From contig NZ_AP026683.1 in NCBI RefSeq assembly GCF_025997995.1, positions 1,550,501 to 1,614,500 on the forward strand: a DNA stretch of 64,000 nt, given 5' to 3'. This DNA comes from Sediminibacterium sp. TEGAF015 (GTDB lineage Bacteria > Bacteroidota > Bacteroidia > Chitinophagales > Chitinophagaceae). Within the stretch, counting starts at the first letter, position 1; each line of letters begins with the position of its first letter. The notes beneath the pieces are model-generated. The model searched no databases. It was not told where the DNA came from and worked only from the letters and a program-made list of their open reading frames with translations. Below, piece after piece: positions 26,043-34,455 of this stretch. The position numbers were made by a program, and so were the translations under genes.

Positions 26043-26996
26043 ATGTTTGTAAAGATTTGGCAACTTACCATTGCGTTTGCATTTCTATGTATCAGCAGCC
26101 AGGCACAATTAGCAGAAAAAGAAGGCTATGTTTCTGTTACAGGGGGTAAAATCTGGTATAAAGTGATAGGAAAAGGGAAAGGGTTACCCCTATTGCTTAC
26201 TCATGGCGGTCCAGGAGGTACTAGTCGCTCTTTTTATCAATTCACTTCTATCGGTAACGACCGTCCTATCATTTTGTTTGATCAATTAGGAAGTGGCAGA
26301 TCAGGATACCATACCGACACGAGCTTATTAAAAGTTCCCTTTTTTGTGGAACAGGTAAAAGCACTGGTGGATCATTTATCATTGGATTCATTTTACTTAC
26401 ACGGGCATTCCTGGGGAACAGCACTGGCATTGGAATATTATTTACAATATCCTAAAGGCATTAAAGCCATTATTTTCAATAGCCCTTACTTCAGTACAGA
26501 AGTCTGGAAAAAAGATGCGGATACTTTAATCAAAACCCTACCCGTTTCTGTACAAAAAGCCATTGCGGAGGGAGAAAGAACCGGAGATTTCAGCGCTGAA
26601 GCTTACCAGCAGGCCAACACCGTTTTTGCCAAAAATTTTGGCGTTCGCAATACCAGATTAACAAGTCCCTGGGATACTGCAAACGCACCCAGTAATGGCT
26701 TCATTTATAATTACATGTGGGGTCCCACAGAATTTACTGCAACCGGCACTTTAAAAAACTATGACAGAATCAATAGCTTATCTTCTATTAACGTCCCTAC
26801 CCTTTTTATAACTGGAGAATATGATGAAGCCAGACCAGCAACGGTTGCACGTCTCAGCAAGCTGGTAAAAAATAGCCGCTTCGGCATAATCAAAGGTGCC
26901 GGACATGGAACCATGCACGACAATCGCTCAGAGAATATTCGTTTTATTCAGACATTTTTACAATCTTTAGAAAAAGCCAATAAGCCCATAAAATGA
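26043..26996 (+). CDS. Secreted proline iminopeptidase-like alpha/beta hydrolase
   Basis: A 317-residue hydrolase of peptidase family S33, which removes N-terminal proline or other residues from small peptides. A signal peptide (1-20, ending in SSQAQ) indicates export. Fold motifs are the oxyanion segment HGGPGG (about 58-63), nucleophile elbow GHSWGT, a catalytic Asp near GEYDEARP, and His in GAGHGTMHD. Unlike classic cytoplasmic PIP it is exported. It opens a tightly packed group in which the next four genes follow with overlaps or gaps of 4-10 bp; the last gene of the group encodes a second PIP-like enzyme. Confidence 0.88.
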   Translation: MFVKIWQLTIAFAFLCISSQAQLAEKEGYVSVTGGKIWYKVIGKGKGLPLLLTHGGPGGTSRSFYQFTSIGNDRPIILFDQLGSGRSGYHTDTSLLKVPFFVEQVKALVDHLSLDSFYLHGHSWGTALALEYYLQYPKGIKAIIFNSPYFSTEVWKKDADTLIKTLPVSVQKAIAEGERTGDFSAEAYQQANTVFAKNFGVRNTRLTSPWDTANAPSNGFIYNYMWGPTEFTATGTLKNYDRINSLSSINVPTLFITGEYDEARPATVARLSKLVKNSRFGIIKGAGHGTMHDNRSENIRFIQTFLQSLEKANKPIK

Positions 26997-27823
26997 AAAT
27001 TTTAGTAACCACTGATTTTTCAGACAATTCAAAATCTGCCATTGTATTTGCCGCGAATTTGGCAGAACAGATTCCCCAAACTACACTTGTTTTTTATTCA
27101 GCCATTGAATTATTACAACCAGAAACTTGGAACCTTTCTTTCTATCAGGAATATGAAAAAGAAGAAAAGAAACGATTGACCCTTTTATTAGAAAAATGGG
27201 TTAAATCAACGCTTGGGAGTAAAATGAAAAATATAAGTGCCTGTAAATATGTAATTGAGTTTGTTCAAGGTACCGAAAAAGCAATCATTGAGGCTTCGCT
27301 GAAACATAAATGCCATTATATCTGTATTTCAACGAATGGGGCAGGTATGCTACGAAAACTCATGGGTACGCACACATCTTATTTGGTAAATCATTCCCCT
27401 TTGCCCGTACTGGCTATTCCATCCAAATACAAATCAGCCGCGTTGCAAAGTATACTTTATGTTTCAGATTTTGAAAACCTAAATCATGAATTAAAAAAAC
27501 TGGGCAAATTCAGTGCTTCTTTACAAGTGAAAACAAAAGTTTTGCATTATGCCAGAATGGGCGTTACTCATCCGGAAACAATAAAGAGAGCAGCCATTTT
27601 CAATAAACCAGATTTTCAGCATATTGATCCCATTATACTTCCAACCAAAATTGAATATTCCCTAGTGGAAAGAATTACCCAATTCATAAAAAAAGACAAA
27701 CCAGGAATCATTGTACTTTTTACCAAACAGAAAAAAGGATTTTTTGAAAAATTGTTTTTGCCAAGCAAAGCAGCTGAACTCACTTATTCTACCAAAGTAC
27801 CTACTTTGATTTTTCCAAAATAA
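26993..27823 (+). CDS. Universal stress protein family, tandem UspA domains
   Basis: A 276-residue cytoplasmic protein with two Usp-like halves. The first (1-140) begins MKILVTTDFSDNSKSAIVFA and contains the HYICISTNGAG and HSPLPVLAIP segments typical of UspA. The second half (about 155-276) is degenerate, with SILYVSDFEN and a final KVPTLIFPK. The nucleotide-binding G-x2-G-x9-G-S/T pattern is not clear (GAGMLRKLMGTHTSY is closest). The start overlaps the preceding hydrolase by 4 bp (ATGA). Its role in a peptidase operon is unexplained. Confidence 0.85.
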   Translation: MKILVTTDFSDNSKSAIVFAANLAEQIPQTTLVFYSAIELLQPETWNLSFYQEYEKEEKKRLTLLLEKWVKSTLGSKMKNISACKYVIEFVQGTEKAIIEASLKHKCHYICISTNGAGMLRKLMGTHTSYLVNHSPLPVLAIPSKYKSAALQSILYVSDFENLNHELKKLGKFSASLQVKTKVLHYARMGVTHPETIKRAAIFNKPDFQHIDPIILPTKIEYSLVERITQFIKKDKPGIIVLFTKQKKGFFEKLFLPSKAAELTYSTKVPTLIFPK

Positions 27824-27832
27824 ACATTCAAC

Positions 27833-28969
27833 ATGAGAAACCTACTCGTCTGTTTGCTTTGGGTTGGAATGTTTGGACAATGCAAAAATACAGCTGCACA
27901 AAATCAGCAAAGACCGCGTGAACTAGGCATTATCATTGGTGTTATGCCAACTGGAAAACACAATAGTATAATAGATGTTAAGGGCGTTGCTGTGGGGCAT
28001 ACAACACTTGTTGAGGCTGATTCTATCAGAACTGGGGTGACCGTTATTTTACCGCATACCGGAAATCTGTTTCAACAAAAAGTTCCTGCCGCCATCTATA
28101 CAGGCAACGGTTTTGGTAAACTAGCTGGAAGCACGCAAGTGAATGAATTGGGAAATTTGGAAACGCCCATCGCCTTAACCAATACCCTTAGTGTTCCCAA
28201 TGCAATGAATGCATTAATTAGTTATACCCTTGAACAACCAGGCAATGAAAAAGCAGGATCAGTGAATGCAGTAGTAGGAGAAACCAATGATGGCTATCTG
28301 AATGATATCAGGGGAAGACATGTTAAGGAACATCATATTCTTTCTGCTATCAAAAATGCAAGTACAAACAATCTGGAAGAGGGCTCCATTGGTGCAGGTA
28401 CTGGCACTGTTTGTTTTGGTTTTAAAGGGGGGATTGGAACTGCTAGTAGAAAACTGCCCTCAACACTGGGCGGATACTCGGTTGGCGTGATGGTCCAGTC
28501 CAATTTTGGAGGTGTCCTTAATATTGATGGAATTGCAGTTGGAGAATATTTACAGAAATTCAGTTTCAGAAATGAATTATTGAATAATGTGGATGGCTCC
28601 TGCATGATCGTCGTTGCTACGGATGCACCACTCGATCATCGGAACCTGATGCGATTAGCCAAAAGAGCGATGTTAGGTCTAGGGAGAACCGGCGGGATTG
28701 CTTCCAACGGAAGCGGAGACTATGTCATTGCCTTTTCAACAGCTGTAGACAACCAAATTCCGAATAGGCCTGATACCCCTACGCAATCTTTTCTGACGCT
28801 TCATAACGACCAGACATCCCAATTATTCATGGCTGCCATTGAAGCTACTGAAGAAGCTATTATAAATTCATTGTGGATGGCCAATACCACCATCGGCATA
28901 AAAGGAAACAAAGTAGAACGCATCCCTGTTGAAAAAATATTGCCTTTATTCACAAAAGAAAAAAAATGA
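27833..28969 (+). CDS. P1-family peptidase (DmpA-like N-terminal nucleophile aminopeptidase)
   Basis: A 378-residue protein of the DmpA/BapA family, whose members self-cleave and act as L-aminopeptidase/D-esterase-amidase or beta-peptide hydrolase. An N-terminal signal peptide (about 1-23, ending TAAQ) suggests periplasmic location. Family segments are GVAVGHTTL, VPAAIYTGNGFGKL, VVGETNDG, GAGTGTVCFGFKGGIG and the predicted self-cleavage region SNGSGDYVIAF, where the Ser becomes the nucleophile. It overlaps the next gene by 4 bp. With a class IV aminotransferase next door, metabolism of D- or unusual amino acids is a plausible inference. Confidence 0.92.
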   Translation: MRNLLVCLLWVGMFGQCKNTAAQNQQRPRELGIIIGVMPTGKHNSIIDVKGVAVGHTTLVEADSIRTGVTVILPHTGNLFQQKVPAAIYTGNGFGKLAGSTQVNELGNLETPIALTNTLSVPNAMNALISYTLEQPGNEKAGSVNAVVGETNDGYLNDIRGRHVKEHHILSAIKNASTNNLEEGSIGAGTGTVCFGFKGGIGTASRKLPSTLGGYSVGVMVQSNFGGVLNIDGIAVGEYLQKFSFRNELLNNVDGSCMIVVATDAPLDHRNLMRLAKRAMLGLGRTGGIASNGSGDYVIAFSTAVDNQIPNRPDTPTQSFLTLHNDQTSQLFMAAIEATEEAIINSLWMANTTIGIKGNKVERIPVEKILPLFTKEKK

Positions 28970-29799
28970 GTGATCTGTTTGTATTTGTAAATAATAAACT
29001 GGTTCCTGCTAATGACGCAAAAATTTCTGTAACGGATCTTGCCATTCAAAGAGGCTATGGCATATTCGACTTTTTAGTTGTGGTGAACGGTCGTCCTGTA
29101 TATTTAGAAGACCATCTCAATCGTTTTTATCATTCTGCTGCAGCTATGCATCTTCCTGTTCCGTTAGACAGACCTGCTTTAGTTGAAGCTATCCAGCAAT
29201 TGATGAACAAAAACAAACTCCCCAATGCAGGAATTAGAATAACACTAACAGGAGGCGATTCTCCGGATGGATATAGTATTGGGGTTCCGAATATAATCAT
29301 CACACAAAATCCATTTCAATATTCACTCAGTTCACCATTGAAAGGTATCCGTTTAATAACACAGGAACATCAGCGACAATTGCCACATATCAAAACCATT
29401 GATTACGCTAAAGCAATTTTTTTGCAACCTACTATCAAAGCAGCCGGGGCAGACGATGTATTGTACCATACTGCAGGCATCATAACCGAATGTCCGCGAT
29501 CCAATTTTTTTATTGTCAATAATCAACAAGAAATAATAACACCAGACAAACAAATACTGGCAGGTGTTACAAGAGCTAAAATTTTATTGAATACCCAATT
29601 CCTTGTAAAGGAAGCACCCATCAATTTTGAAACCCTTGCAAATGCGAAAGAAGCTTTTGTAACCAGTTCTACCAAAAATGTTTTGCCGGTAGTTTCCATA
29701 GACGGAAAACCAGTGGGAAATGGAGAACCAGGACCTGTTACCCAGGAACTACTTAACTGGATGATTCAGCAAAAAGGTATTTTATCAACCAATTTATAA
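28966..29799 (+). CDS. Class IV aminotransferase (D-amino-acid/branched-chain/ADC-lyase fold)
   Basis: A PLP enzyme of 277 residues. Family landmarks are the early RGYGIFDF (about 24-31), RITLTGGDSPDGY, the PLP-lysine candidate in KTIDYAKAI (about 140-147), ECPRSNFFIV with the family's phosphate-binding type loop, and the closing AFVTSSTKNVLPV. Class IV includes branched-chain transaminase, D-amino-acid transaminase and aminodeoxychorismate lyase; the sequence alone does not settle which. Being coupled to a DmpA-like peptidase gene and 4 bp from a PIP-like lipoprotein gene favours amino-acid scavenging. Confidence 0.9.
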   Translation: MSDLFVFVNNKLVPANDAKISVTDLAIQRGYGIFDFLVVVNGRPVYLEDHLNRFYHSAAAMHLPVPLDRPALVEAIQQLMNKNKLPNAGIRITLTGGDSPDGYSIGVPNIIITQNPFQYSLSSPLKGIRLITQEHQRQLPHIKTIDYAKAIFLQPTIKAAGADDVLYHTAGIITECPRSNFFIVNNQQEIITPDKQILAGVTRAKILLNTQFLVKEAPINFETLANAKEAFVTSSTKNVLPVVSIDGKPVGNGEPGPVTQELLNWMIQQKGILSTNL

Positions 29800-29802
29800 A
29801 AC

Positions 29803-30858
29803 ATGAAACAACTGTTTACCCTATCCGCTTTTGCAGTAATGGCTTTCCTAAGCAGCTGTAAACCAAACAATGCAACAGAAACGGCCAATAATGACTATTT
29901 CAAACCGCATGCAACAGGAATTCAAAATGGAAATATTCAAATGATTCCAATTGAAACACCCAAAGGTAAATTCTCTGTATGGACCAAAAGGATCGGCAAC
30001 AATCCTACAATGAAGATTCTTTTGCTAAACGGAGGACCGGGAGCCACTCACGAGTATTTTGAATGTTTTGAAAACTTTCTTCCGGCAGAAGGAATTGAAA
30101 TTATATATTACGATCAACTCGGTTGTGGTAATTCACAAGATCCAAAAGACAGTAGCTTATTCGATTTAGCCAGATACGTGGATGAAGTAGAACAAGTAAG
30201 AAAGGCATTGAATTTGAACAAGGAAAATTTTTATTTACTCGGACATAGCTGGGGTGGAATTCTTGCTATGGAATATGCTTTAAAATACCAGGACAATTTA
30301 AAAGGCGTGATTATTTCGAATATGATGAGCGATGCTGTTGAATATGGTAAGTATGCAGACGAAGTACTGGCCAAGCAGATGGACCCTGCAGTGCTGGATA
30401 CAGTAAGAGCTTTGGAAGCAAAGAAAGATTACGGTAATCCCAAATACATGGATTTGCTGTACAATCATTTTTATACCCAACATATCCTGAGATTGCCTTT
30501 GTCAGATTGGCCTGAGCCTGTAAATCGTTCCTTTGCCAAAATGAACCAGGGATTGTATGTAACCATGCAGGGCCCCAGTGAATTTGGCATAGCCGGAAAA
30601 CTAACAACCTGGTCTGTGAAAAATCAGCTAAACAAAATTAAAGTTCCTGCATTGGTAGTTGGTGCGGCACATGATACAATGGATCCCAATCATATGAAAG
30701 CCATGGCTGAAGCTGTGCAGAATGGAACCTATTTGTTTTGTCCTAATGGAAGTCATATGAGCATGTACGATGATCAGGAAACTTATTTTAAAGGACTGAT
30801 TCATTTCATAAAAGGAGTCAATAATGGAGAAACCAAAAATATTGTTCCCAAGTCTTAA
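29803..30858 (+). CDS. Proline iminopeptidase-family hydrolase, lipoprotein
   Basis: A 351-residue S33-family alpha/beta hydrolase. It starts with a lipoprotein signal (lipobox LSSC, Cys19), so it is probably anchored in the inner or outer membrane. Enzyme motifs are NGGPGATHEYFE (oxyanion), YDQLGCGNS, nucleophile elbow GHSWGGI, acid in GAAHDTMDP and His in NGSHMSMYD. It resembles tricorn-factor F1/PIP enzymes that take residues from short peptides. It is a distant paralog of the 26043-26996 product. Its stop codon overlaps that of the convergent methyltransferase gene (shared TTAA). Confidence 0.88.
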   Translation: MKQLFTLSAFAVMAFLSSCKPNNATETANNDYFKPHATGIQNGNIQMIPIETPKGKFSVWTKRIGNNPTMKILLLNGGPGATHEYFECFENFLPAEGIEIIYYDQLGCGNSQDPKDSSLFDLARYVDEVEQVRKALNLNKENFYLLGHSWGGILAMEYALKYQDNLKGVIISNMMSDAVEYGKYADEVLAKQMDPAVLDTVRALEAKKDYGNPKYMDLLYNHFYTQHILRLPLSDWPEPVNRSFAKMNQGLYVTMQGPSEFGIAGKLTTWSVKNQLNKIKVPALVVGAAHDTMDPNHMKAMAEAVQNGTYLFCPNGSHMSMYDDQETYFKGLIHFIKGVNNGETKNIVPKS

Positions 30859-31460
30859 AGCTTAATCCAGAACTTCAGGTCTTCATTAGACCCAATGCCC
30901 ACCACTTCATAGCTGGTGGGCATTTCATTTTCTGTACTATGAAAAGTAGCTATGCGTGTGCCTGATGGCATTTTTTTCAAGGCCTTGTAAAGATTACGGT
31001 TGTAGGCATGAAACAATTCATTGGAAATGGGAACAGAGTCATCAATCAGATCGCTCTGTTCCAAATGCTCATAAAAAGAATTGTAAAAATAGAAGTGCTG
31101 ATAGGCAGAGAAATCAATATTGCTAAAGTCTCCTTCAAAAAAAGCGGTATTAGATAGGCCCAGCTTTATCGACAGCTTTGTGGCAATGGCATGTAAACTA
31201 CCCCTGTGTTCTACTCCTGCAAAAAAAGCACTGGGAAAGAAATGAGCCCCAACTAAACAGAATTTTCCAACACCGCTGCCAATATCCAGGATACGGGGGG
31301 AATCACCCACTGCCAAAAATGTAGCCGCTTCCTTAGCTACGGATAAGGGTGTCCAGTGACGACTGGCAAGTTGGGATATATGTGCTGGATACAAAGCATC
31401 AAAAGCAGTATCAGAACTAAATGGATCCATTCTACTAAGTTCGCAAATTAACAATGGCAA
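30855..31460 (-). CDS. Class I SAM-dependent methyltransferase
   Basis: A 201-residue Rossmann-type methyltransferase. The SAM-binding motif I is ILDIGSGVGKFCLVG (about residues 55-69). An acidic motif II, GVEHRGSLH, follows, and FFEGDFSNIDF resembles motif III. Target unknown; the absence of rRNA- or quinone-specific features leaves it open. It is the last gene of a five-gene minus-strand series and follows the LolA-like gene by 8 bp. Confidence 0.8.
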   Translation of the reverse strand: MPLLICELSRMDPFSSDTAFDALYPAHISQLASRHWTPLSVAKEAATFLAVGDSPRILDIGSGVGKFCLVGAHFFPSAFFAGVEHRGSLHAIATKLSIKLGLSNTAFFEGDFSNIDFSAYQHFYFYNSFYEHLEQSDLIDDSVPISNELFHAYNRNLYKALKKMPSGTRIATFHSTENEMPTSYEVVGIGSNEDLKFWIKL

Positions 31461-31468
31461 CGGGTTAT

Positions 31469-32128
31469 TTATAGGAGCGTTTTTATCTGGTAATTACTCA
31501 TAGATAAATAAATGGCCCCTGTTTTTGATCCTGAAGAACGCATTTTTTTTCTGTCTATATCCGTATCCTTCCCCATGAAATTAATGGGTATCCTGATTTT
31601 TTCAATTTCAAAATTCACCGTTACTTTATCCGGCAACACTTTCTGATCCTGATTGTATTGAAAGTGCAAGGTATAAGATCCATCTTTTTTGGTGTTGATT
31701 TCAGAAGCAACCAGTCTTCTAAGCCGGGTATCCATCCAAACTGTTGCGATAGAAAAATCTGCCCGTTTATCTGTGGGTATAATATTGATGACTTTACAAT
31801 TTCTTCCACCCTGCATTTCCATTCCCCTGTCTACAGTAATAAAATCATATTCCAGTAAGCTATTCAGAGAAAAATCCAAACCGCGTTTTGGTAGCATAAC
31901 AAAATCGTTGGAAGAAAACTTAACTTTCTGCCCCTTTGTATACATCATCTGTGCTTTTTTCACAGGCATATTGATGAAAGAGATATCAACTGCTAAAGTT
32001 AATTGTGTGGTGAAGGACTGGATTGAATCAAGACGAGATTTGAGTCTTAGCAAATCAGGATCTACTGATTGAGCAAAAACTGTACCCAGCATCACCTGAC
32101 AAAAAAGAAATAAAAATATTTTTTTCAT
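31469..32128 (-). CDS. LolA/LolB-fold-like secreted protein
   Basis: A 219-residue protein with signal peptide (about 1-19, ending VFAQS). The rest looks like the outer-membrane lipoprotein-carrier fold: an early helix DLLRLKSRLDSIQSF, alternating beta strands, and segments such as VWMDTRLRRLVASEI and YTLHFQYNQDQKVLPDKV. The ATG at 32128 overlaps the permease stop by one base and fits a signal peptide; the longer in-frame start would run into that gene. Placed after an ABC-2 exporter, it may be a periplasmic partner, but this is inference. Confidence 0.7.
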   Translation of the reverse strand: MKKIFLFLFCQVMLGTVFAQSVDPDLLRLKSRLDSIQSFTTQLTLAVDISFINMPVKKAQMMYTKGQKVKFSSNDFVMLPKRGLDFSLNSLLEYDFITVDRGMEMQGGRNCKVINIIPTDKRADFSIATVWMDTRLRRLVASEINTKKDGSYTLHFQYNQDQKVLPDKVTVNFEIEKIRIPINFMGKDTDIDRKKMRSSGSKTGAIYLSMSNYQIKTLL

Positions 32129-32958
32129 TACCCAATATCTTTTTGTTGAAACCAATAAATACCTGCTCCCATAAATAGCAAACTATATCCAATTGATAAG
32201 AAGCTATTCAATTGAATTTGCCCCCAATTAATCTGGTAATAAAAAAAATACTGCCAGGTATCATTCAATTTGGCAAAGAAAATAGTGTTAAACCAATTAT
32301 CACCAAAATCAACTTTGAGCAGGATATTCGAAATAATTAAAAAGAAAGCAGAGACAATCCATGTTTTAGCAGCTTCCTTAAAAAGCACTGCAATGGTTAA
32401 ACTAGCTATGGAAAAAAAGACCATGGATAAAGCACCCGAAACAAAAGACCAGCGTAAACGATAATAGGCATCGCCTGCATCAAAAAAATTCAGTCCGTTC
32501 AGATACACCACCAGATCGCCTTTGCCGAAAAACAAATAAGAGAGTCCAAATGAACTCATAGCCAGTACCAATACTACCAGCAAAGTAAATCCTATGGCAA
32601 CCACATACTTACTCAATATAAATTTCCATTTGGTTACGGGTTGCAACATGATCGTTTGTATTGTGCGATCTTTATATTCAGCGGTCAACATACCGGAAAC
32701 TACAATCATCAGAATCAATGGCAAATGAAACCATAGTGTATTTAAAATGAGGTATACCAATAAATTCCCGTTCAAAAGCGTGCCTTCAAAATAAAACCGC
32801 TGCTTCAAATTTTCCAGTAACAAATCAATAATATTGGTACCCTGAAAATAAGCACTGATTAAGATGATAGCTTCAATAGAAAACAATGCACATATTGCAT
32901 AGTATGTTTTTCCCTGACGGAATAATTTAAATATCTCAGCTTTAATTAAGGGGTACAT
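32128..32958 (-). CDS. ABC-2 type transporter permease
   Basis: A 276-residue integral membrane protein with six hydrophobic segments, arranged as in ABC-2 exporters: a first helix around residues 18-36, a long periplasmic loop, then helices near 68-88, 108-135, 170-192, 199-217 and 250-270. The cytoplasmic segment EYKDRTIQTIMLQPVTKWKFILSK is characteristic, matching the Bacteroides-type 'gldF-like' permeases in general layout. It overlaps its ATPase gene by 13 bp, so the two subunits are translationally coupled. Confidence 0.9.
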   Translation of the reverse strand: MYPLIKAEIFKLFRQGKTYYAICALFSIEAIILISAYFQGTNIIDLLLENLKQRFYFEGTLLNGNLLVYLILNTLWFHLPLILMIVVSGMLTAEYKDRTIQTIMLQPVTKWKFILSKYVVAIGFTLLVVLVLAMSSFGLSYLFFGKGDLVVYLNGLNFFDAGDAYYRLRWSFVSGALSMVFFSIASLTIAVLFKEAAKTWIVSAFFLIISNILLKVDFGDNWFNTIFFAKLNDTWQYFFYYQINWGQIQLNSFLSIGYSLLFMGAGIYWFQQKDIG

Positions 32959-33812
32959 TCCGTATTGGTTTCAAAAAGTTTTTCCATACTCAATTCCGGA
33001 GTACAAGAGGTAATAAAAATATTTTCCTGATGCAGTTGCTGAATCAATTGCGGAACTTGTGTTGCATTAATCGTAACCAGTGCGCAGTTCCCCTTGAAAA
33101 CAACAGGATAGGCAGAAAGGCAACTGGCAGTTTGAATGCCAGGCGCACAAATACTATATACCAATGTGTTGGCTGCAATCAAATCTTGTGTTGGCCCACT
33201 GTTAACCAACTGCCCGTTTTTCAATACATACAATGTATGACATAGCTTACTCAGCTCTTCAATTATATGTGATGAAAGAATAATTGCCAGGCCATCTTTC
33301 TCTGCCAATCCTGCAATTAGATGCCTGAGTGAACTAACGCCCATTGGATCCAATCCAGTAAAAGGTTCATCCAGCACCAGACAAGAAGGATTGTTCAAAA
33401 GCGCAATAGCTATACCAAGACGCTGTTTCATTCCCATAGAAAAATGCGCTACAGGATCCATCCTGTCGGTGGGCAGCCCCACTTTCTGTAACTGTTCAGC
33501 AATCTCTTTCTTCGACAGCTTTAATCCCTGAATACTCGAAAACAAATGAATATTATCGTAGGCATTTAAATATTCATACAAAGCAGGTTTCTCAATGATT
33601 CCCCCGATGGGTTTTACAGCATTATTGGGCAATACAACGGTACCACTATCAGGAGTAACCAGTCCAAACAGAATTTTAAACAACGTTGTTTTGCCAGCGC
33701 CGTTGGCTCCCAGCAAACCACAGATTTCTCCGGCACCACAACTGAGGCTTACTTTATTTAACACTTGCCGACCCTGGTAGGTTTTGCTGATCTCAATGCC
33801 TGCTATACTCAT
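32946..33812 (-). CDS. ABC transporter ATP-binding protein
   Basis: A 288-residue ATPase powering the ABC-2 permease downstream. It has Walker A GANGAGKTT (about 35-43), signature SMGMKQR, Walker B CLVLDEPFTGLDP, and the switch His in SSHIIEEL. A C-terminal extension of about 80 residues follows the nucleotide-binding domain, as in multidrug or lantibiotic-immunity type ATPases. Substrate unknown. The gene overlaps the upstream membrane-protein gene by 4 bp and the permease gene by 13 bp. Confidence 0.95.
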   Translation of the reverse strand: MSIAGIEISKTYQGRQVLNKVSLSCGAGEICGLLGANGAGKTTLFKILFGLVTPDSGTVVLPNNAVKPIGGIIEKPALYEYLNAYDNIHLFSSIQGLKLSKKEIAEQLQKVGLPTDRMDPVAHFSMGMKQRLGIAIALLNNPSCLVLDEPFTGLDPMGVSSLRHLIAGLAEKDGLAIILSSHIIEELSKLCHTLYVLKNGQLVNSGPTQDLIAANTLVYSICAPGIQTASCLSAYPVVFKGNCALVTINATQVPQLIQQLHQENIFITSCTPELSMEKLFETNTECTP

Positions 33813-34354
33813 GCCTGCAAAACTAATTGTTCGTAATCGGAATAGTTGAAGCGCGACTTATAATTAGGTTCTAGAAAGGTTCTGGACCAGAAATGTTTTT
33901 TGAATCCAAACCAGGGATCTTTAATCATAAAGTAAGGAACATAGTGATACCATTTAACTCCCTTTGCTTTATGGTAAGCTTTTACCTCGTCTTCAATGCC
34001 CAATTCCCTGGCAGCTTCCAATGCAGCCATTCGCTGACATTTAGATCCAATATAAGTGTCCACAATTCTTCTGTTAAAACCATGCATAAAAAACTGATCC
34101 TTGGCTCTTTTATAATTCTGATAACGACTCCATCCATCTGCCAGTACCAGAAAAATATGAATGAAAGAAAACATAAAACTCCAGGCCCAGAAAAAAATAA
34201 TCCAGGCAGCAGCAAATTGGATGGCTTCATTCAACTTAACCCAGTAAAACCAAGACTCAACAATGAATATAATCAGTGAATAATACAAAAGTCTACCTAC
34301 ACGCAAATAAGATACGATAGGATGCGGTTGTTTAGGTAAAAAAGAAAACTGCAT
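33809..34354 (-). CDS. Unrecognised two-helix membrane protein
   Basis: A 181-residue protein. Two hydrophobic stretches (about 22-38 and 45-72, aromatic-rich) are followed by a basic, Tyr/Trp-rich cytoplasmic-looking tail containing YFMIKDPWFGFKKHFW. I do not recognise a family. It is the first gene of the ABC-exporter operon and overlaps the ATPase gene by 4 bp, so it probably belongs with the transporter. Its predicted promoter gives a leader of about zero length. Confidence 0.7.
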   Translation of the reverse strand: MQFSFLPKQPHPIVSYLRVGRLLYYSLIIFIVESWFYWVKLNEAIQFAAAWIIFFWAWSFMFSFIHIFLVLADGWSRYQNYKRAKDQFFMHGFNRRIVDTYIGSKCQRMAALEAARELGIEDEVKAYHKAKGVKWYHYVPYFMIKDPWFGFKKHFWSRTFLEPNYKSRFNYSDYEQLVLQA

Positions 34355-34359
34355 AGTAT

Positions 34360-34391
34360 TAAAGTTAACGAACCCATCTAATCAAATCAAA
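34360..34391 (-). promoter_or_regulatory. Promoter of the ABC-exporter operon, leaderless arrangement
   Basis: On the minus strand TTTG (34391-34388), 20 nt, TAACTTTA (34367-34360), then 5 nt to the ATG at 34354. Spacing is consensus and the -7 element has one mismatch. Confidence 0.6.
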
Positions 34392-34455
34392 TATTTTCCC
34401 AATATTTATCCCAATCAATTTGCCTTACCTTCATAGTGAAAACCATTTGAAGGGC

